DNA of 64,000 nt from Proteus cibi (GCF_003144405.1 NZ_PENW01000020.1:95021-159020); one strand, 5' to 3'. Shown: positions 27,065 through 36,069, numbered from the stretch's first letter. The notes: generated from the sequence alone by a model not told the origin. Numbers and translations are program-made.

Positions 27065-28534
27065 TTAGTTATTCTCCCGCTTCATTGATAATGGGAATGG
27101 CTGACTGTTTTCATATTTCCCTTGGCAATCAGCAATATTTTGGCTTCCTGGCTGGCAAATAATATTTGGCATCAAATAGTTTGAACCATCACTACACAGA
27201 GCCTGGCCTTGATTATTAATATTTAATCCGCTTTGATTTACGGCTGCGTTGACAGGTGCTTTGCAGGTCACGCCATCACTGCGTGTCATGACGACTTGTC
27301 CTTTACCATTATCAATTTGGTAATTCAGGCTCAGTGGTTTACCCGTTTTTTGATCTTGAATTCCCGCTCCTGCTTTCCATTGACCATTGAGGAATTGCGT
27401 TGAGCCATTGGCTAATGCATTCGCAGGAATAGTGAGTGGTGTCGTGTTATCTGCTGTCGCAGGCGGTGTGACATCAGGTGGTGCATTAGGATCAACCGGA
27501 GAGTTAGGCGTGTTGTTCTCATTTCCCGTATTTAGGGTGTTATCTGTTTTCGGTTGCGCATTTTGTGCAGCAGGATCAGCCGGTGGTATATTCGGTTGTT
27601 GTGTCTCTTCAGGTAAGGCACCTTGGTTATTGTCCGTTTGAGGATCAACGACAGGTAAACCCGTATTAGGATCAACGACTGCGCCGTTACCGCCAGTGCC
27701 ATTAATCACATTTCCATTTGCATCTACAGTACCTAATGTGCCTGTGTGAACAGTGCCGGTTGGCACACCGACGGTGTGACCGTTAGTCACGACTGTAGGG
27801 ACTTTCGGCTTCTCAAGCGTAGGATCTGGCAATTTAGGCGCTTCAATATTGGGTGTTTTAATATCGACCGTAGGTAACGCTGGCGTTGAGAAACAGCCTC
27901 TTAAGAAGAAAATAGCGAGTAGAAGTAATAATAAAGGTAACAACCACCATAAGAAACGCCACCAAGGGCGCTTAGTGTCAGTAATGATGACGTTTTCTTG
28001 TGCTGGTGGAACCACGGTTGATGTTGGTGCAATTGGCGCAACCGCTGGCTTTAAGCAAGCAACAGGGTCAACTCTAAGTTGCTGATTGGCGCTGACAAAA
28101 CCCCAAAAGGTAATAATTGGCTGCCCATCAACAATAAAAATATGGTTTTCGTCAGGAAATTGAATGGTCTTACTGAGTAGGGCGCCAAAAAGCTGACTTT
28201 CTTTATTGTCCGTTTTTTGTTGTTCTTTTTCGCTAAAGGCAATTAAGTCATCTTGATTTTTTTTCAGTACAGCATAAGCCGCGGCGCGCTCTTCTTCTGA
28301 AGCCGCAGACCAAGGAATAACAGAGCCGTCAATCGGTGAATACCAGTCAATGCGCTCGCCAGTTTCATTTGGCTGAGGAATAGCAAGACATTGAGAAATA
28401 GCTGCCTTTCCTCTTAAACGCAGAGTTTCACGTAGCTGCAGTGCAGAGATATAAACAGCCTGTCCATTTTCCCCCATTGGGAGATAATTTTCTAATTTAC
28501 CACTTCGTAAGAATGCTTTATTCACGACGATCAT
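27065..28534 (-). CDS. srfA: SrfA, membrane protein with WYSP / GQPxIT module
   Basis: A protein of 489 residues from ATG 28534 (GTG 28525, with GGA 9 bases upstream, or TTG 28546 are alternatives; the true start is uncertain). Numbered from 28546: a cytoplasmic module with D-W-Y-S-P-I-D-G (67-74) and D-G-Q-P-I-I-T-F-W (140-148); one transmembrane helix (195-219) ending L-R-G-C-F; a long Pro/Asn/Asp/Gly/Thr-rich periplasmic linker (220-375); and a C-terminal domain with four cysteines. The module and the G-C-F after the span recur in the vWA protein at 29108-30607. First gene of the ten-gene operon; a candidate promoter lies 87 bases upstream. Confidence 0.85.
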   Translation of the reverse strand: MIVVNKAFLRSGKLENYLPMGENGQAVYISALQLRETLRLRGKAAISQCLAIPQPNETGERIDWYSPIDGSVIPWSAASEEERAAAYAVLKKNQDDLIAFSEKEQQKTDNKESQLFGALLSKTIQFPDENHIFIVDGQPIITFWGFVSANQQLRVDPVACLKPAVAPIAPTSTVVPPAQENVIITDTKRPWWRFLWWLLPLLLLLLAIFFLRGCFSTPALPTVDIKTPNIEAPKLPDPTLEKPKVPTVVTNGHTVGVPTGTVHTGTLGTVDANGNVINGTGGNGAVVDPNTGLPVVDPQTDNNQGALPEETQQPNIPPADPAAQNAQPKTDNTLNTGNENNTPNSPVDPNAPPDVTPPATADNTTPLTIPANALANGSTQFLNGQWKAGAGIQDQKTGKPLSLNYQIDNGKGQVVMTRSDGVTCKAPVNAAVNQSGLNINNQGQALCSDGSNYLMPNIICQPGSQNIADCQGKYENSQPFPLSMKRENN

Positions 28535-28620
28535 TCCGCTAGGCAAGATTATCTATGGGTAAGTTGGCTTATCCGTAAATAGGCTTTTAGGCTAAAAATA
28601 AAGATATAAATTTGATATAC

Positions 28621-28649
28621 ATTTTATATTATCAGAAATTGGGTGTCTA
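28621..28649 (-). promoter_or_regulatory. Candidate sigma-70 promoter of the srf operon
   Basis: On the minus strand TAGACA (28649-28644) and TAAAAT (28626-28621) are separated by exactly 17 bases; each matches 5 of 6 consensus positions. The implied start is near 28614, giving an untranslated leader of about 80 bases. Confidence 0.5.
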
Positions 28650-29041
28650 TCTAGCGGATTATTTAAGGTTAATTAACTGATTATTATTAAAGGTTTTTTT
28701 ATTTTTCTTGAGTGAAAGAGGGAATATTAAGATGACGATTATGATAATTAAACAATGTCATTGCAGGTTGCGCTATATTTTCTTAAATATATAGATTAAA
28801 TCACCGATATGTTGAGTTTTACATTGAAAAATAATGGAATAGAAGAAAAAAAAGATAAGATATAAAAGAATAGACTATTGGTGTGCATCTATTCTCTGTG
28901 ATAATAATCACAAAATAGGTTTATTCTGAATAATGAGAGAACCAGAAAAGAAAAAAAATACATAATTAAAGAATGGTCTGAAATCGATAAGATATAGCGC
29001 TTACCAACTTCAATATAATAATAAAATACACATGACACGTG

Positions 29042-29080
29042 GAAAAAGTTCACCCTCAATGTGAAACCAAAGAGGGTGAA
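29042..29080 (-). terminator. Terminator of the membrane vWA gene
   Basis: TTCACCCTC and GAGGGTGAA pair (9 bp) and on the minus strand are followed by CTTTTTCC. It separates this gene from the srf operon. Confidence 0.8.
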
Positions 29081-29107
29081 TTAAATATTAGAAAGCGTTA
29101 TTAATCA

Positions 29108-30607
29108 TTATTTACAGTTCTTCGGAATATAATCTTCAATCGCTTTTCGAGTCATTAAACTGACCTCATTTGCATTACGCGCAGTGAAAACTTTTCCTCC
29201 AGTTGCATCCGCAACGCAGTTACCTGCGCCAGTACCTAATATATCGACAACATTAATAACGGCGCGAGGGTGAGCGCGTTTTAGGGTTCTAGCCGCTGCA
29301 CATGGGTCTTGATCGCAAGACTCTAAACCGTCGGATAACAACACAATAATAGTGTCACGATTATTGCCTTTAATTAAATTACCTGCACGTTTAATAGACT
29401 CGGCTAATGGTGTACCACTATCTGGCTCAATGCGCTTAATGTAACTAAGTAATTTTGATCTCTCATTACCACCATAAGCTGGACTTGATTTCACGACACC
29501 ACAGTCCGATGCCACAACGGTGGTAATTTTCATATCTGACGGAATGTTATTAATGATTTTTATTGCGGCGTTTCTTGCGGTTGTGATCCGTCGAGGCTCA
29601 GCATCATAACCAGGGAAAAGTTGTCCCGTTGAAGCGATATAGTCTAAATCATTTTCTGTTAAATTCATGCTCAGCGCCATAGAGCCAGAGGCATCAAAAA
29701 TAAGAATGACCTGTGGTGCTAATTCTGGTGGACGTTCGGCTGGGCACATTTGCTTAATTTTGTTTGCTAAGCGATTTTCACAAGTTGCATTGGCTGTTTT
29801 CTCTGTCACACCTGCTTTTTTCAATTCATCTTGTACACAAGCTTCGAGTGGCGTGAGTTTTTTCACTGGCACAGGCTTGGGCACGGGTACCGGTTCAGGT
29901 TCAGGCACTGGTTCTGGAACGGGCTCTGGAACGGGTTCTGGGATTGGCTCTGGTTCAGGGATAGGTTCTGGTTTTGGCGGTATGACAACGACAGGCTTCT
30001 CTTCAACCACCGGCGGAACCGCTTTGGGATCAAAACAGCCTTTCAGCCAAGATGCCAGTAAGATCAAAAACAGCAAAAATAACAACAGTAATAACCAACG
30101 TAGCCAGCGATTGCGTGTTTTGGCAGGGACATCAGCAAGCGCGGCACCCGCGGCTGCTGCACTTGCCCCTGCGGTAACTTGTGCAATAGGGGGTGGCAAT
30201 GGTGTTGTACGTGGCCACCATGTAATAACGGGTTGTCCGTTAATAATATAGACACTTTCGCTATCAGGTAGCGTTGATGCTGTATCTAAAAGGTGGCGCT
30301 CTTCATCCGTTATGCGATTTTGCGATGCTAATAGCGCTGTTTGCGTTTTAATATCGTTAAGGCGTTCATCTAAAATACGTCTTATTTCTTGCTGCTCTTG
30401 CCCTTGTAACGAGGTTAAAGCGATAGGATTACCAGAAACAGGCGAATACCATTCAATCACGTTATCCGATTTTTTCTCTGGAGTCGCAAATAGAGAATGA
30501 TACTTAGTCGGAAAGTGTTGTGTCAGCAATTGGCGTAATTGCTGTTGATGCGTTAAGGCAAAATCGGCGCGGGTAATATCAGCCGTTAATCGTGAGATTC
30601 GATTCAT
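29108..30607 (-). CDS. Membrane-anchored vWA protein with SrfA-like N-terminal module
   Basis: A 499-residue protein. Cytoplasmic module with E-W-Y-S-P-V-S-G (52-59) and N-G-Q-P-V-I-T-W-W (123-131), matching SrfA; one transmembrane helix (about 168-189) ending L-K-G-C-F; a Pro-Glu/Pro-Val linker (200-250, repeats of P-E-P and P-V-P-E) of the kind that spans the periplasm in TonB; then a vWA domain (297-495) with a full MIDAS D-A-S-G-S (305-309), T-P-L-A-E-S and L-L-S-D-G-L-E. Four or more cysteines in the periplasmic part suggest disulfides. It has its own terminator and probably its own promoter, so it is a neighbour of the srf operon, not its first gene. Likely a surface-sensing or docking partner. 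Confidence 0.82.
   Translation of the reverse strand: MNRISRLTADITRADFALTHQQQLRQLLTQHFPTKYHSLFATPEKKSDNVIEWYSPVSGNPIALTSLQGQEQQEIRRILDERLNDIKTQTALLASQNRITDEERHLLDTASTLPDSESVYIINGQPVITWWPRTTPLPPPIAQVTAGASAAAAGAALADVPAKTRNRWLRWLLLLLFLLFLILLASWLKGCFDPKAVPPVVEEKPVVVIPPKPEPIPEPEPIPEPVPEPVPEPVPEPEPVPVPKPVPVKKLTPLEACVQDELKKAGVTEKTANATCENRLANKIKQMCPAERPPELAPQVILIFDASGSMALSMNLTENDLDYIASTGQLFPGYDAEPRRITTARNAAIKIINNIPSDMKITTVVASDCGVVKSSPAYGGNERSKLLSYIKRIEPDSGTPLAESIKRAGNLIKGNNRDTIIVLLSDGLESCDQDPCAAARTLKRAHPRAVINVVDILGTGAGNCVADATGGKVFTARNANEVSLMTRKAIEDYIPKNCK
29880..29990 (-). repeat. Short imperfect tandem repeats coding the Pro-Glu linker
   Basis: The strand shown carries repeats of GGTTCTGGAACGGG-like units of 12-18 bases. 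They encode the P-E-P / P-V-P-E linker of the vWA membrane protein. Unit number could vary between strains by slippage. Confidence 0.6.
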
Positions 30608-31018
30608 ATTTTAGAGAGCCTTATGTGACGGCTATATTCGTTTAAAGAAAGAAATTTAAGATAGCAATATTATTGACTATAACGGTTTTATAAAAAAGAT
30701 GAAATTAAAGGGTTCACTTTTTTAATATAAGGAAAATTTAATTTTTATTTCTAAATTCGCTCAATTTATTCCTCTATTTTAACAGGGGAAATAATCCATT
30801 TGCTTATTTATCTGCACTCCCTTTAGGATGCGCATTTATGTTAAAGATGAAGATCGCAAATTAGTCGCTCTCTCTTATTGAGTACTGATGAATATTGATA
30901 TAGCACATAGAGCATCTTAGGGTTACAAGGTATGTTACCCACACTAAAAAATAGTCAAATCATTCGCTTTTAGGGGAATTTATTCCTCTCTTTACGTTGA
31001 TATAACAGCAGGTTTCTG
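30608..31018. other. Divergent intergenic region between the vWA gene and the nik operon
   Basis: 411 bases, AT-rich, no gene seen. It holds an imperfect inverted repeat GGGTTAC-N7-GTTACCC (30920-30940) and two short repeats related to AGGGGAAT / ATTCCTCT (around 30770-30791 and 30973-30991). I found no match to the NikR operator. Promoters for both flanking genes must lie here but I cannot place them with confidence. Confidence 0.5.
30920..30940. promoter_or_regulatory. Imperfect inverted repeat upstream of the nik operon
   Basis: GGGTTAC and GTTACCC, separated by 7 bases, pair at 6 of 7 positions. It is about 80 bases before the methyltransferase start and could be an operator. No regulator can be named. 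Confidence 0.3.
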
Positions 31019-31804
31019 ATGATAAATAAAATAAATAATAACCAATTACTTAATGATGTAACTCGCTACTGGAATATCAGAGCTGAAAGTTATAGTGAGT
31101 CTAATCAACAGGAATTACTGAGCGAGAAACAACAGAAATGGCGTCATCTGTTATTGGGGCATATCAAAGAAGGTGAAACCTTAAAAGTGCTTGATATTGG
31201 AACGGGGCCGGGGTTTTTTGCCATTCTATTAGCGTTATCGGGTCATGATGTCACGGCAATTGATGCCACTGAGGGCATGTTGCTGGAAGCGAAACAAAAT
31301 GCGCAAACGCATAAGGCAAATATTCAATTTATTCGTGGTGATGTACATCAACTGCCTTTTGGCAGTGAACAGTTTGATTTAGTGGTGAGTCGCAATGTGA
31401 CATGGAATTTAAAAGCACCTCAAAAAGCCTATTCGGAGTGGTTTCGTGTATTAAAACCGGGGGGGAGTTTAATTAATTTTGATGCTAACTGGTATTTACA
31501 TCTCTTTGATGAGAATTACTGGCAAGGTTTTGTGGCAGATAGAGAGCGTTCAATTGAAAAGCAAGTTGAAGATCACTACGTCAATACAGATACCAAAGAG
31601 ATGGAACGAATCGCTCGCCAATTACCATTAAGTCAAATTAAACGTCCACAATGGGATATTAATACCCTACTAGAAGTCGGTTTTAGTCGATATATGATAG
31701 ATACGCGAATTGGCGATTTTGTGTGGAACGAAGAAGAAAAAATCAATTATGGTTCAACACCGATGTTTATGATCCATGCACAAAAACAAAAAATAAATAA
31801 TTAA
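31019..31804 (+). CDS. Class I SAM-dependent methyltransferase, first gene of the nickel operon
   Basis: A 261-residue methyltransferase. SAM-binding motif I is V-L-D-I-G-T-G-P-G-F (about 60-69), followed by acidic motif II (V-T-A-I-D-A-T) and L-V-V-S-R-N-V-T-W-N near motif IV. The N-terminal Y-W-N-I-R-A-E-S-Y is typical of small-molecule methyltransferases. It ends 11 bases before nikA, so the genes are cotranscribed. E. coli nik lacks such a gene. Inference: it could modify a small chelator co-imported or used with nickel; this is not shown by the sequence. Confidence 0.8.
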   Translation: MINKINNNQLLNDVTRYWNIRAESYSESNQQELLSEKQQKWRHLLLGHIKEGETLKVLDIGTGPGFFAILLALSGHDVTAIDATEGMLLEAKQNAQTHKANIQFIRGDVHQLPFGSEQFDLVVSRNVTWNLKAPQKAYSEWFRVLKPGGSLINFDANWYLHLFDENYWQGFVADRERSIEKQVEDHYVNTDTKEMERIARQLPLSQIKRPQWDINTLLEVGFSRYMIDTRIGDFVWNEEEKINYGSTPMFMIHAQKQKINN

Positions 31805-31815
31805 AGGAGAATAAC

Positions 31816-33390
31816 GTGAAGTCCTTATTTTCAGTGTTTCCAACACTATTATTAACAATAACATGTGCGTTTCCTGCGTTAGCAGATAAAAGTAATAATA
31901 TGTTGGATTATGCCAGCACAAAAGACATTCGTGATATTAACCCACATCTCTACTCTGGTGAGATGGCGGCTCAAAACATGGTGTTTGAATCTCTTGTATT
32001 AAATACCGAAAAAGGTGTTGCACCTTATTTAGCGGAGCGTTGGGATATTTCGCCTGATGGAAAGAGCTACACTTTCTTTTTACGTCATGATGTGACTTTC
32101 AGTGATGGTGAACCCTTTAATGCTAAAGCGGTAAAATTAAATATTGAAGCGGTGCTGGATAACTATGAACGTCATGCGTGGTTGGAGTTAGTTCGTCAGA
32201 TTGATCACGTTGAAATTGTCGATGAATTCACTGTAAAACTAAATCTAAAAAATCCTTACTATCCAACATTAACTGAATTAGGTTTAACTCGCCCATTCCG
32301 CTTTATTTCACCGAAGTCTTTTATTAATGGTAAAACCAAAACAGGTGTTGCGAACTATGTGGGTACAGGACCTTGGGTATTAACTGAACATAAAAAAGAC
32401 CAATATGCTGAGTTTAAAGTTAACCCCAATTATTGGGGAGCGAAACCGGTATTAAATGGTGTGGTATGGCGAGTGATCCCCGATAGACAAACCATGTTAC
32501 TTTCTCTACAAAAAGGGGATATTCAGCTTATTTTTGGTGCAGATGGCGACATGTTAGATATGGATTCGTTTGAGGCTCTTATGGCATCAGATAAATTCAA
32601 AACTGAAATGAGTGCACCGATTGCTTCTCGTGCGATTGTGCTCAATAGTAGTCGTTCAATGACTTCTAGCCAAAAAGTCCGCCAAGCATTGCAATATGCT
32701 GTTGATAAAGAAGGAATTGCACAAGGTATTTTAGCGGGTAGCGAAAAAGTCGCAGATACTTTAATGGCGCGCAGTGTACCTTACTGTGATTTTACTTCTC
32801 CAACTTATGTTTATCGACCAACAAAAGCGATTGAATTATTAGAAGACGAAGGCTGGGTATTACCAAAAGGCAAGGCTATTCGTGAGAAACAAGGTGAAAA
32901 ATTACAGCTGTTGCTTTCTTATAATGTGAATAATGCCGTTGAAAAAGAGATAGCTGAACTTATTCAAGATGACTTTAAAAAGATTGGTGTCGGTTTAACG
33001 ATTTTAGGTGAAGAGAAACAAGCCTATTTAGATAGACAAAAAAATGGTGATTTTGATTTACAATATTCACTCTCATGGGGAACGCCTTACGATCCGGCTT
33101 CTTTTGTTTCATCATTTAGAATACCCGCTCACGCAGATTATCAAGGGCAAAAAGGGTTGGCAAATAAAGCCCAATTGGATGCGATGATTGGTGAGTTATT
33201 AATTACACCTAATGAAGCGCACCGTCAGGCGCTCTATAAAATCTTGTTTACCTCATTAGCAGAGCAAGCGGTCTATATTCCGTTAACTTATTCACGTACT
33301 AAGGCTATCCATAGTAGTGAATTAGAAAATGTGGGTTTTAATCCATCTCAATATGAAATACCGTTTGAAAAGATGCGCTTTAATCCTTAA
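31816..33390 (+). CDS. nikA: Nickel-binding periplasmic protein NikA
   Basis: A 524-residue periplasmic binding protein (E. coli NikA 524) starting with GTG, GGAGAATAAC just upstream. Signal peptide about 1-23 (ends A-L-A). Strong resemblance to E. coli NikA through L-N/D-P-H-L-Y, R-H-A-W-L-E-L, R-P-F-R-F-I and G-T-G-P-W-V-L. Residues that hold the nickel chelate in E. coli are present in equivalent places: W and Y in S-W-G-T-P-Y-D-P and the metal-binding His in R-I-P-A-H-A-D-Y. Proteus urease and hydrogenases need nickel, which fits. Confidence 0.88.
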   Translation: MKSLFSVFPTLLLTITCAFPALADKSNNMLDYASTKDIRDINPHLYSGEMAAQNMVFESLVLNTEKGVAPYLAERWDISPDGKSYTFFLRHDVTFSDGEPFNAKAVKLNIEAVLDNYERHAWLELVRQIDHVEIVDEFTVKLNLKNPYYPTLTELGLTRPFRFISPKSFINGKTKTGVANYVGTGPWVLTEHKKDQYAEFKVNPNYWGAKPVLNGVVWRVIPDRQTMLLSLQKGDIQLIFGADGDMLDMDSFEALMASDKFKTEMSAPIASRAIVLNSSRSMTSSQKVRQALQYAVDKEGIAQGILAGSEKVADTLMARSVPYCDFTSPTYVYRPTKAIELLEDEGWVLPKGKAIREKQGEKLQLLLSYNVNNAVEKEIAELIQDDFKKIGVGLTILGEEKQAYLDRQKNGDFDLQYSLSWGTPYDPASFVSSFRIPAHADYQGQKGLANKAQLDAMIGELLITPNEAHRQALYKILFTSLAEQAVYIPLTYSRTKAIHSSELENVGFNPSQYEIPFEKMRFNP

Positions 33391-33453
33391 TTAATGAGAT
33401 TAACTAGAATCAGTGTGGTACATAATATCAAGGTGCCACACTCATCAAATCTT

Positions 33454-34380
33454 ATGCTACGTTATATATTTTGGAGAGTGTTGGCGATACTTCCGTTGGC
33501 ACTGATCATTTCATTTATTGCTTTTATTCTGTTGGAGTTAGCCCCGTCTGATCCTGCGGAAGTCGCGCTACGCATCAATGAAATTGTACCCACACCCGAA
33601 GCCATTGAAGGCATGCGTCATGAGTTAGGGTTAGATAAGCCTTTTTTTACGCGTTATTTTTTATGGTTAATAGCAGGTTTACAACTCGATTTTGGTACCT
33701 CTTTTCTGACAAGAACGCCTGTTATTCAAGAGATGTTACGGGCGTTACCGCCAACACTTTGGCTAGCATCAACAGCACTATTTTTTACGATTATTCTGAC
33801 ACTCCCTTTAGCATTATGGTGCGTGGCTAAACCTCAAAGTTTTACGGATAAATGTATCCGTTTCATTGTGTTTGTTTTAACAGCTATTCCTAATTATTGG
33901 TTAGGATTGCTATTAATTTGGGGAGTCGCTGTTTATTTAGATTGGTTGCCCGTCAGTGGGATGTTATCGCCCGAGTCTGTTATTTTGCCTGCCCTAGCGC
34001 TCTCTTTAGGGTATATCGGCACTTATTTACGGTTATTACGAGGTGCGATGTTAAATCAATGGCATCAGCCTTATGTCTTTTATGCCAAAGCGCGCGGATT
34101 ACCCGATAATCTTATTTTGCGCCGCCATATTTTACGTAATTCGCTGTATTCCAGTTTAACGGCATTGGGGATGAGTATTCCGAAGCTTATTGCTGGTACG
34201 GTGGTGATTGAGAATATTTTTGCTTGGCCAGGAATAGGGCGACTATGCATCAGTGCTATATTTGGTCGTGATTATCCGATGATACAAGCTTATATTTTAT
34301 TGATGTCACTGTTATTTCTCTTTTTTAATTTTCTGATGGACGTCATTCAAATGATGGCAGATCCACGGTTAAGGAGATAA
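33454..34380 (+). CDS. nikB: Nickel ABC transporter permease NikB
   Basis: A 308-residue permease from the chosen start, with about six spans and the inner-membrane EAA-like loop (Y-A-K-A-R-G-L-P). The start M-L-R-Y is chosen because E. coli NikB begins the same way; an upstream in-frame ATG at 33394 just after nikA would add 20 polar residues, and neither start has a strong ribosome site. It forms the channel with NikC. Confidence 0.85.
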   Translation: MLRYIFWRVLAILPLALIISFIAFILLELAPSDPAEVALRINEIVPTPEAIEGMRHELGLDKPFFTRYFLWLIAGLQLDFGTSFLTRTPVIQEMLRALPPTLWLASTALFFTIILTLPLALWCVAKPQSFTDKCIRFIVFVLTAIPNYWLGLLLIWGVAVYLDWLPVSGMLSPESVILPALALSLGYIGTYLRLLRGAMLNQWHQPYVFYAKARGLPDNLILRRHILRNSLYSSLTALGMSIPKLIAGTVVIENIFAWPGIGRLCISAIFGRDYPMIQAYILLMSLLFLFFNFLMDVIQMMADPRLRR

Positions 34381-34382
34381 TG

Positions 34383-35252
34383 ATGTGGCGGCTTTTTTGG
34401 CAACGACTCGGAAAAGATAAAAGTGCGCAACTGTGTTTATTGGTGATTCTGATTGTGGTGATTGCAGGGATATTCGCTCCTTGGTTGGCTCCGCATGATC
34501 CCACATTAACTTCGATACGTTTGAAATTTAAGCCCATGAGCTTAGATTATCCGTTGGGCACGGATAATTTAGGGCGCTGTATCTTTTCAAGGTTATTGTT
34601 TGGTGTAAGAACGACGGTATTTTATGCCTTATTAGCCATGAGTGTGACATTAATGATGGGTTGGTTAATGGGGATGCTAGCCGGATTTTTCCATGGCAAG
34701 ACAGATACATTGATTATGCGGTTATGTGATGTGGTTTTGTCATTCCCAGCAGAAATTATGATCTTAGCGTTAGTGGGGATCATGGGACCGGGTATTGGTA
34801 ATATCTTAATTGCCGTTATTTTAGTGAAATGGGCATGGTATGCCAGAATGATCAGAGGCGTTGTTCGTCAATATTCTCATCGTAATTACATTGCATATGC
34901 ACAGGTGATTGGTGCACCTTCTAGTCATATTTTACGGCGTCATTTATTGCCCGTCACTTTAGCTGAAACTATTGTTTTAGCATCAACGGATATTGGTAGT
35001 GTTATTTTAATGATCTCGGCACTCTCCTTTTTAGGGTTAGGTGTACAACCACCAACGCCAGAATGGGGAAATATGCTCAGTGAAGCAAAAAATGTCATGG
35101 TATTACACCCAGAGCAAATGTTACCTGCAGGCATTGCAATTACGCTTGTTGTCACCGCATTTAATTTTTGGGGGGATTTTTTACGTGATGTGTTTGATCC
35201 GGATAATCGCCAGTCAGTAGGAGAAAAGCATGAACAACTTACTGACGCTTGA
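34383..35252 (+). CDS. nikC: Nickel ABC transporter permease NikC
   Basis: A 289-residue permease of the OppC/DppC type: N-terminal span, G-T-D-N-L-G-R-C-I-F-S-R-L motif, EAA-like loop and S-F-L-G-L-G-V-Q-P-P-T-P-E-W-G near the end. AAGGAG at 34371-34376 favours the ATG at 34383 over the adjacent ATG at 34380, which touches the nikB stop. It overlaps nikD by 23 bases. Confidence 0.87.
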   Translation: MWRLFWQRLGKDKSAQLCLLVILIVVIAGIFAPWLAPHDPTLTSIRLKFKPMSLDYPLGTDNLGRCIFSRLLFGVRTTVFYALLAMSVTLMMGWLMGMLAGFFHGKTDTLIMRLCDVVLSFPAEIMILALVGIMGPGIGNILIAVILVKWAWYARMIRGVVRQYSHRNYIAYAQVIGAPSSHILRRHLLPVTLAETIVLASTDIGSVILMISALSFLGLGVQPPTPEWGNMLSEAKNVMVLHPEQMLPAGIAITLVVTAFNFWGDFLRDVFDPDNRQSVGEKHEQLTDA

Positions 35253-36045
35253 GCACGTTTCTATTACTCATCAAGAAAGTGGAAAAAAGCTGATTGATGA
35301 TATCTCTTTTTCAATACAGCAAGGACGTACATTCGCGATTGTAGGCGAAAGTGGTAGTGGCAAGAGTTTGATAAGTAAAGCGATTATGGGGTTGCTACCT
35401 AAGCAGTTAGTCATGTCAGGGGCGATTTTCTTGAATGGAAAAGAAATCACCCATGAGGCGCTTTCTCAACGTCGAGCCTTATTAGGTACATCTTTAGGTG
35501 TGATTGTGCAAAATGGCATGAGTGCCTTTGATCCTCTAATGAGAATAGGAAAACAATTTTGCCAAACTTTAATCTACCATTTTTCTTATTCTAAAAAGCA
35601 AGCCATAGAAGAAACGGCGTCGGCATTATCTCGTGTATTTCCTCGTCGGTTTCAATCTATTATGCAAGCCTTTCCTCATCAATTAAGTGGTGGGCAATTA
35701 CAACGTGTGATGATTGCGATTGCACTTGCCTTATCACCGAAATTATTAATTGCAGATGAACCGACAACGGCGCTTGATGCACCTCTTCGCCAAGATATTT
35801 TAAAACTGCTCCAGCATGTCGTTACAACTCATCACTCAACACTGATTTTTATTTCCCATGATTTAGGGATAGTCAATGAAATGGCTGACGATATATTAGT
35901 CATGCAAAAAGGGAAAATGGTTGAATGGGGTGATAAAACAGCCGTTTTATCACATCCAACGCAACAATATACGCGTTATTTAATTCATGCGCGCCGACAG
36001 CTTTCATTACGTTTTGAGCAGTTGATTAATCACAAAACAGATTAA
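35230..36045 (+). CDS. nikD: Nickel ABC transporter ATPase NikD
   Basis: A 271-residue ATPase with Walker A G-E-S-G-S-G-K-S-L, signature L-S-G-G-Q-L-Q-R, Walker B L-L-I-A-D-E-P-T-T-A and switch H in F-I-S-H-D. A GTAGGAG ribosome site lies inside the nikC end. It acts with NikE. Confidence 0.88.
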   Translation: MNNLLTLEHVSITHQESGKKLIDDISFSIQQGRTFAIVGESGSGKSLISKAIMGLLPKQLVMSGAIFLNGKEITHEALSQRRALLGTSLGVIVQNGMSAFDPLMRIGKQFCQTLIYHFSYSKKQAIEETASALSRVFPRRFQSIMQAFPHQLSGGQLQRVMIAIALALSPKLLIADEPTTALDAPLRQDILKLLQHVVTTHHSTLIFISHDLGIVNEMADDILVMQKGKMVEWGDKTAVLSHPTQQYTRYLIHARRQLSLRFEQLINHKTD

Positions 36046-36069
36046 TATCATCATAATAAAAGAGGGTTT

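Larger units (their letters stand above)
28535..29107. other. 573-base spacer upstream of srfA
   Basis: AT-rich, no gene seen. It contains the srfA candidate promoter (28621-28649) and, at the far end, the terminator of the upstream vWA gene (29042-29080). The region 28660-29030 shows no clear motif to me; its length suggests room for regulator binding. Confidence 0.6.

Noticed and set aside
29880-29990. Tandem DNA repeat or CRISPR-like array
   Set aside because: The repeats are short, imperfect, in frame and encode the Pro-Glu linker of the vWA protein.
29667-30251. Plus-strand open frame opposite the membrane vWA gene
   Set aside because: Glycine/serine/threonine-rich low-complexity translation, antisense to a well-supported domain protein.
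30920-30940. CRP or Fur site for the nik operon
   Set aside because: The arms do not match TGTGA/TCACA or the Fur consensus.
30608-31018. NikR operator (GTATGA-N16-TCATAC)
   Set aside because: No match found by eye on either strand; only an unrelated imperfect palindrome is present.
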